Shown here: positions 57,236 through 64,000 of the stretch, piece after piece | Layout of the letters: each line of letters opens with the position of its first letter | Numbering within the stretch: the stretch's first letter is position 1 | Assembly (NCBI GenBank): GCA_027625915.1 | Contig: JANTQA010000070.1 | Coordinates: 8,933,001-8,997,000 of the forward strand | DNA: 64,000 nucleotides | From: Anaeramoeba flamelloides | Lineage: Eukaryota; Metamonada; Anaeramoebidae | Direction: 5' to 3' | Translations under genes and position numbers: made by a program | The notes under the pieces: model-generated | The model's input: the letters and a program-made list of their open reading frames with translations, nothing else | Told to the model about the DNA's origin: nothing | Databases searched by the model: none

Positions 57236-58260
57236 TTTTTTTTTTCTTGTTTTTTTTTTTTTTTTTTTTCTGGTTTTTTTTTTTTTTTTTTTTTTTTTGA
57301 TACTTTTTTTTTTGATAAAAAGTTTCAAGTGAAAAAAAAATAAAAGATCTTTGAAAAGACAAATAATCACTAACAAAATTGAGACTCTGTAATGCCTTTT
57401 ATAATGAATTTAATTATTAGTATAAATTCTTCTTGTTAAACTTTTTCCATTGAGAGTTCAGTAATAAAAAATCAGTAATGCTCATTTCAAAAATTGTGAT
57501 ACAATTTTTTTTTAATTTTTGGTTTTATTTTTTTTTTAATTTTTAAAATATCAGGTTTTTATATGTCCCTACGAACCAAAAAACACTAAAAATGGAAAAC
57601 TGATCAAATACTTTCCATTAATACAATTAAAAAAACTAAATGAAAACATAAAAATAAATAAAGTTTCAATTTAACTTTTTCTTGAAAACATTTTTTGCCA
57701 AAATCATTGAATTCACACTTGAAATTATGTATATTTTTAGATTCACTATCTTGTTTTAACTCATTTACAAAAACAAATTCTAAATTATGGGGAATTTTCT
57801 TTTCACAAAAGGGACTAATTTGGTCCTCAAATGTTTTTTTTAGTTTTAAATGGTAAAATTAAAAAAAAGTTAAACTAAAAGGATAAACTCTCTGGAAAAG
57901 CATTCTAATTTAATATATTAACTTATTCTTTGATTTCAAACTTTTCTCAATCCCAATTTTTCAAAAAAAAAATAAAAAAGTGCATAGTAATTTCAAAAAA
58001 TAATTTTGATATTCAAAAGTTGAGAGTGTTTTTATTCTAAAAAAATTTATCCAAGTGGTTAATTGAATTAAGTATGAAACTTAGATTTCGAAAAATATTA
58101 ATCAGAAAAAAAATAGTGCTTAATTTTAAAAAGGACATATATTTAGAATGATTTAAAAGTGAACTACGAATCAGATTAATTATTTGTTGTTCTAGAATAC
58201 TAAAGGATAATTTTTTTTTTTCAATTAATTATTTCACGTGAGTCGCCATTTTTGAAATGG
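57236..58260 (-). mobile_element. element E inverted, with poly-T, interrupted by another element
   Basis: Reverse complement of 35624-36045. T tracts at 57236-57300 correspond to the poly-A end. The segment 57340-57480 matches the 35829-35985 flank. GCTCATTTCAAAAATTGTGA (57480) and the piece ending near 58260 are the two ends of E. Its middle is split by the ATATGTCC-family element at 57561-58140. Confidence 0.7.
57561..58140 (+). mobile_element. ATATGTCC-family element, copy 2, nested in E
   Basis: The ends ATATGTCC and GGACATAT are perfect 8-bp inverted copies. The 580-bp body matches 10854-11434. The uninterrupted host sequence is at 35700-35765, where the site reads GGTTTTTATAGATTTG in the matching orientation. 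Probable TA-rich duplication at the insertion point. Confidence 0.8.
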
Positions 58261-58261
58261 T

Positions 58262-58455
58262 GTTTAGATTAAAAAATGATAATATCAAGAATGTTATTAA
58301 AAAAAGGGGATACAGCATGTTTATTGTACCTAGCAAATAATAAATATATTTTTGAGTCTTTAATAAAATATATAAATAAAAATTTAGCAATTTGGTCATA
58401 AAAAGGAGGTTAATAACTCGTCCCTTAAATAATCATAAAAATAATAAAATGTTAG
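58262..58455 (+). mobile_element. LINE 3' end, second copy
   Basis: The peptide CLLYLANNKYIFESLIKYIN in one frame matches CLLSLVGNKLIFDSLIKFLN of the copy at 7604-8110. The shared 3' end GGTTAATAACTCGTCCCTTAA is followed by an A-rich AATAATAAAA tail. Heavily 5'-truncated. Confidence 0.7.
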
Positions 58456-58990
58456 ACATTTTTTTTTTTTATAAAATGATAATCATTTCATTTTCGGGTT
58501 ATTTGTGATTTATGAGATTTCTGTGATTTCTCAGAATGTTTACAATTAAAAAGCATGTTTCACGTTTTTTCCACAAATACCAAATCTCTAATAAAAAAAA
58601 AAAAAAACATCGCCTATACTGATAAATTCAAATAAATATCTGAAAATTTTTTACTTCATATTTCCATTTTATAAATTTTTTTACACAAGCTTTGAAGAAA
58701 GCATTTTATTCTTTTAAACGTTAAAAAACTTTGTAAAATTGGTTGTTCTTCAATGGTTCTTTCTCTTGAGTTGTTTTAAAAGTTGTATTATGATATTTCA
58801 AGAATGGGAAATTGAATTAAAAAATTTATTAAATATATTTGAATTTATCAGTAAACAGTGCCACTTTTAAGGTACAAAATTGGAATGAAAATTAAGGCCC
58901 AAAAAAAATTCTAAATTAAGGCAAATTTTTTGAGATTCTTTTTTTTTTTTTGACAAATTATTTTACTAAAATACAAATTTTTGTTCTTAC

Positions 58991-61207
58991 ATTTGATATT
59001 TTTTTTGTGCCTTAAATGTTGTTCAAAAAGTGTGCCTTCAACGTGGTAATCTCTGTATCGTTCAATATTAAATGAGAAAAAAATATCATATTCATTTTTT
59101 TTTTTTTTATTCAGTAAGGTTCGAGAATGCAAATTTTAGTTAAAATTTAATTATAGTGAATTTATATTAACATTATACAAATGGTTTCTGAATTAATTTA
59201 AATCGGATATCCAAACAAAAATGTATATAGTTGTAGAGGGCATGTAACATGGACATTCTGTAAAAAAAATTATCAAATCTATTTTCACTATAAAATAGTA
59301 GTAAAGCTCTCATTCTCTAATATTTTTTTTTTACTTCTTTTTGGATTCATTTTAAGATTAAAAAAATAATCCCAGAAATTAGATTGTTTATTTGAATTGA
59401 AATAGAATTCAAAACGCCCAAATGAAACCAAATTTAAACATGTTCATTTTTCCCAACTTTGGATTTAAAAAGTAAAACATTAGTAAAATTGACTTTTTTC
59501 GATTTTTTGTTTTCTCTGATTTTCTTATTCATGTGAAATTGGCTTTTAGAGTTTAACAAAAGGTATTATTTCAGTTTGGGTAATTTCGGTTTCAGATATC
59601 TTTTAATGATCAGCAAAAAAAATAAATAAAAAAATATTTGAAAAATTTTTCCTTTCCATTACTAACATTTTAACATTTAACATTGATTTGAAAATTTTTT
59701 TCAAGATTAAATTTTTTTACTTTTGATGTTTCACAAAAAGAGTTCCTGTACCAATTTAAGTAATCTAACTCAATAAAAAAATATTTCATTGGTGAGGAAA
59801 TCTCAGTAATAAACAAAATGATCATATAAAATTTCTTCTTATTGAAATCCAACAACTATCAAAAAGATCTCAAATTTTTTTTGCTGGATTTATTTTGAAC
59901 ACAAAAGTTTTCAGTCTCGTACAAAATTCAAAAAATTCGATTTAAGAAAATACAATAGGTTATAAAAGAAAAAAAAAAAAAAATAAACACAAAATACTTT
60001 AAAAATTATTTTGATCCAAAAAATATAAAAAAAAAAAAAAAAGTGAAATGTCTTTGTTTAAAATTACTCAAAAACGTGTTCGGTTTTTGAAAGAAATTAT
60101 TAAGAAAAGTTTAGGATAATTTTTTTGCTGGCAAAAATCGAAATAACAAAAATTCTTAAAATGATTTTGAAAGAAATTTATAAAAAAAAAAAATGTTTGG
60201 GAAATAGGGTTCAGTTTGATTATTCTTCAACCTTAAAGCTTTAGCTTGACACTTGGTTTTTGTTTTCAAAAACTTGAATTTAAAAAATTCAACAAAGAAG
60301 GTTAAGAAAAAAAAAAAATACAATCAAAACAAAATAAAAGAAAAAAAAAAATGGTTAAAGGAAGACATACTAGAAAAAGATGGGTTTGATCTCGGGTTTT
60401 TTAACACAAAGTGTTTTTGCTCTTCTCTCAACTCGACCAAGTTTGTTGAATGAAAAGATCGTTTACGGTTGATTGTTGTGTTTCTTCGTAATAAATCCTG
60501 TTTCAAATCAAGGGAAATATTATTTAGATTTGGTTGGTTCGTAAAAAGTAAGTTTTCAACATTGTTGTGTTCCATCATTTCGAAAAATATTTCTGGTGTC
60601 TTTACTGGAGGTAGGTGATTTTTTGAGGAAACAAAAGATAAAAAATAAAAAACGAAATAAGAAACATAAAAAAATAATGGAAAATTTGGACAAAATCTAA
60701 AACTGACTTGTCAATTTTTTACAATAAGTGTTATTCGTACATTCTTTGTTCTCTGTGGTTGATTAAATTTAGGGTTTTAATAATAGAACTATTTTTTAAG
60801 TGGTTCTGAAAATTTGCCAGTAAGCAGGTAAACTTTTTTCAATTTCAAAATTTAATAGTTTGGACAATTTATTTGTGGTTTGATTTGAACTTTAGGACTG
60901 AATCAATCAGAAGGCAACAGGACAAGAATCATAATTTTGTCAGACCTAAAAGTTTAAATGAGAAATAACTTAAGCGTGATCTTCAAATTTAATGGCAACA
61001 TTCTGTTCTTTGCATGATTATAATTGAAGATTTTTTATATTTTGAGAAGATCTAAATGTTCTTCAATGCCATCAATTGAACTCGGCCAAACTCTTCTGGG
61101 TATTAGAGGGACATTTTACACGAATCAAGATTTTTCGATGTCAAGAAAAATAGATTTATCTCTTACCCTCAAAATACTGAGAAAGTCCGTACACAATTAA
61201 CAAATAT
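58991..61207 (-). CDS. candidate upstream exons of the Sin3-like gene
   Basis: Three minus-strand exons: 61207-61167 (donor GTAAGA), 60604-60371 (acceptor CCTACCTCCAG, donor GTATGT) and 59050-58991 (acceptor CAGAG, donor GTAAGA). All junctions agree in phase, and the last joins in phase to the exon at 56588. The joined start, YLLIVYGLSQYFEVKTPEI then FFEMMEHNNVENLL, resembles a paired amphipathic helix (PAH) repeat, which Sin3 proteins carry upstream. The remainder, with KNPRSNPSF and YHVEGTLFEQHL, is not recognised and does not clearly match the deacetylase interaction domain. The alternative is a separate gene. The intron 58990-56589 would be 2.4 kb and element-filled, as in two other genes here. 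Confidence 0.35.
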
Positions 61208-64000
61208 CTTGGTGAAGAAAGCAAGAAATAATTTTGAAAAACAAAGATAATAGTACTGAGTTTAGGAGATGTTGGGAGTTGTTAACTTTGAAACTTTTTG
61301 AGTTTTTTCTATTTCATCATTTTGTATTGGCTTTCTCTTAATTGTGAAAAATAAAAATAGTAAAAGTTTTAACCTTTATATCGTATTCACTTTGAAAAAG
61401 AAGGGTAATCAAAACGATAAGTTATTTCACAAAATTTTATTTGCTTAACTTTTGTGATGTATTAATTTTTATTCTGTATCTTCAAAATTTTCCAGTTTTG
61501 AAAAAACTTGTCTATAGTATTGATACACCACTCAACCAACCAACTTTTGATTTTAAGTGAAATTTTTAAGATGTCAATTACAAAAAGAGAAAAACAAAAT
61601 TTTTTTTATTTTTAATTCTTAATCAAAAGTTCGTAACACCCAAATAGTTCATTTGTGAGTCGTTAATAATTGTATTTTAAAGTGTAAACCCACAGGGAAT
61701 TTGCATCAAAACAATTATTCGGGTTCCTTCTTTTCAAGAATAAAACCTAAAATATTTTTTCTTTACCCAAAAGTTATTTAATGCATTTTCTTGACGACTA
61801 GTCTGATTTCTTTATGATCACCCTAAAATATTACAATTCCAAACGTCTTTGTGTTTTAAAAATAACTACCAGTTCGTTTTATACAATGAAGTAAAATTAC
61901 ATTCATAAAATCTCTCTTTCTTTTGCTTTTTTTTAACTGCTTGTGTTCTCAAAAAAGTCTCTTAATTTTCTCATTTTTTTCTCGAAAAATGAGGTGTAGA
62001 AAACAAAACTCACAAAACAGCTTCTTTAGTGTTTAATTTTTTAGTCTTCTTTCAAAGATATGTTTAAAGCAAAAGAACTTTTTTCAAGTTAAATTGACTT
62101 TAATTAAAAGTTTTGAAAAATTTTCCACAAATCTTCTTAAAAGGCTTTTACCGATTCTTTGTCGTTGGTTATCAGAGAATAATAAAAAAAATTGATCAAT
62201 TTTTGAGAAAATCCTTAATGATTTGAACTTCAACCATAATGAACAAAAAACTTGAGAAAAATTGAAAAAATTACCTTTCTTGAATAAAAAAGTAGTTCTA
62301 ATTTCGTTCATCTTGAAAAATGATTAAAAGAAATTTGATAGAAGAGAGTTAGTGGTTCGGTGTTCATCAAAAAAGAGAGTTGTTTACTTTGAACCCAAAT
62401 TTTTATTTTTATTGATACCTTTAATCATATCGTTCAACAATGTGAGCAATTAAAACGAAAAATCGAATTCTTTGAATTTTGTGTTATCAAAAATTATCAT
62501 ATAATAATTTGAAATGATCTTAAATGTGGAGAATAGTTTATAATTGTAAAATTGATTAAAACATTTTTGATCAAGTTTTTCTAAAAAAAAAGACTCAAAA
62601 TTCAAGAATTCTCTAATAAAGGCGGCTGATGAGATTTTTGAATTTCTTTTAAAAATTGAGAATTTATTTTTTGGGAATGGTAAAAAAATAATCTTTTTCC
62701 AAAGAAAAAATTTGGAAAAACATGAAGAATACAAAACACTGCTTGGCGATTAACATTTTTGAAGTCGTTAACATTTTTCGAACTTTTTTGAAAAAACTTT
62801 ACAAATTCTTTCCACAATTTTATCAAAATAAATCCACAAAAAATCATTGTTTATCATACCACTCATGAATACTTATACTACAAGAGATATAGGTAATTTT
62901 ACCCTCAGGGATGCATTTTAAAAAAGTTCAAAAATCGCATAAATATCAAATTACACCCTACCGGTTTTTGACTACAACTTTTCTAATTTTATCAAATTCG
63001 GTTCTTTGAAGCACTTTTGTTTAAAAAAGTAACTGTGTGATGTGCGAGGGTTAAAAAAATGTCAAATATACCCTTTCTCTCTCAAGATCCAGAAGTACTT
63101 TCAAATTACAAATTTTTTCGTGATTTAAAATTTTGCCTGATATAATTCTAATTTTAAGTTGTTAGTGTTTCGGACAACCCACCCTTATTGATCAAAGACA
63201 ATTATTCTCTAGTTTCTGATAAAATTCTTTGAAAAAATCTCAATTCTTATCACCAATTACTTTATTGTTGATTTTGTTACCAACCTACCATTAGATATTT
63301 GATAAGGTAAAATTTTAAAATTAAGAAAAATAGAATTTTTTCTGTTTTATTTATTTATGAAATAGAGGGATTACTTTCATAATATTTTAAACCTTTGGTC
63401 ACTCACAATTACTTTTTTTAATATTATTATTAAAGGAAAGGAAGTTGAAATATATGTCACCACTATCTAATCGTACACTTACACAATACTACTATTAAAT
63501 CTAGTTCAGAAAAAAAAGATATTGCGAAAAAGTTTTACCCAATAAAAAACCTTTAATAAATTTATTAAAAAAACCCAAACAAATTTTACAATATCTCGAA
63601 ATTGAAAGGTTAAAGTATGGATACCAATACCCAACAATCTTTTTCATTTTTTTATGAAATATATTATTTTTACAAACTTTGATCCATTTTTTTCTCATTT
63701 TTTAATGCTCAAAATCCAAACATATTTTCTAATTATTTCAAAAAATCGATTTTCTTTGAAGAAGATAGAAATTTTATTATCTGTGAAGTAAGTCAACAAA
63801 GGTATATTTCTTAAAAATAAAACCATTATGTTTGTGAAATAATTTACAAGTGTTTTCTAATTAAAACTTGAAAATTTTTAGTTCACTTTCCATAATATTT
63901 TTCTCGTTTATAAGTCCAAAGTAAAAAATAAATTATCTAACTGTAATCTTTTTGAAATGATATTTTTGACATTTAATTAAACTCCCTTCGTGAATTTTAA
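61208..64000. other. unresolved stretch, possible small exons
   Basis: Further 5' exons of the 58991-61207 gene may lie here. Weak candidates on the minus strand are an ATG exon at 62311 with donor GTAATT (MNEIRTTFLFKK), an exon-like segment near 61800-61765 with donor GTAAAG (SRQENALNNFW), and a segment near 63110 (LLDLERER, then GTATAT). None could be tied together. No repeats recognised. Confidence 0.3.

Noticed and set aside
60253-60453. 66-codon plus-strand Lys-rich frame
   Set aside because: Opposite a minus-strand exon with good splice sites and a more protein-like composition; the Lys run comes from homopolymers.
62084-62311. 75-codon minus-strand frame as a complete small gene
   Set aside because: Possible only as a first exon (donor GTAATT after 12 codons); the rest of the frame reads like intron sequence.
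1-64000. tRNA and rRNA genes
   Set aside because: Scanned for T-arm-like GGTTCAAATCC or GGTTCGAATCC words in a cloverleaf context and for conserved rRNA segments; none found.

Overview
The window comes from a very AT-rich eukaryotic nuclear genome. Genes are sparse, GT-AG introns are common, and proteins carry long Asn, Gln and Lys tracts. The families seen (Ras, cyclin B, PACS, GPR107-type receptor, thioredoxin-type membrane protein, Sin3 C-terminal region, UPF1 zinc domain) indicate a free-living protist. The style resembles Anaeramoeba-like metamonads or Amoebozoa; that placement is inference from composition, not from a marker gene.

Layout. 1-4.9 kb: transposon-like repeats. 4.9-6.3 kb: a charged, Gln-rich protein with two CxxC pairs. 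7.6-8.1 kb: the 3' end of a LINE. 9.8-16.3 kb (minus): a PACS-type sorting adaptor, rebuilt here from three exons, one intron of which is 3.2 kb and packed with nested DNA elements. 18.4-19.6 kb (minus): an unidentified gene with short exons. 23.2-23.9 kb (plus): a Ras GTPase. 26.4-31.9 kb (minus): a complete GPR107/108-like seven-helix protein in four exons with a 3.4 kb element-filled intron. 32.2-33.8 kb (minus): scattered exon candidates. 34-36.3 kb: a dense patch of mobile elements. 39-40.4 kb (plus): a mitotic B-type cyclin broken by a frame change at an 18-A run. 43.2-45.4 kb (plus): an SH3-SH3-UPF1 zinc domain-RING protein without a helicase. 45.9-46.8 kb: an array of hairpins. 49.0-50.3 kb (minus): a TMX3-like membrane thioredoxin with a CGDC active site. 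55.0-61.2 kb (minus): a Sin3-like C-terminal region with phase-compatible upstream exon candidates. 61.2-64 kb: unresolved.

Non-coding DNA. At least six families of short non-autonomous elements recur: a TATAAAC-ended family (five copies), a GGGTATATTATTA-ended family (three), TTAA-flanked elements (four, of at least three types), a nested ATATGTCC/E pair, LINE 3' ends (two), and several palindromic mini-elements. Two insertions can be dated relative to their hosts, because a paralogous uninterrupted copy lies in the same window. Short introns are 120-450 nt. The long ones (2.4-3.4 kb) are long because of these elements.

The genes do not form one pathway. PACS, the GPR107-like protein and the TMX3-like protein all act in the secretory system. 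The most novel-looking item is the UPF1 zinc domain/RING fusion at 43186-45390, which could link the nonsense-mediated decay machinery to ubiquitylation.
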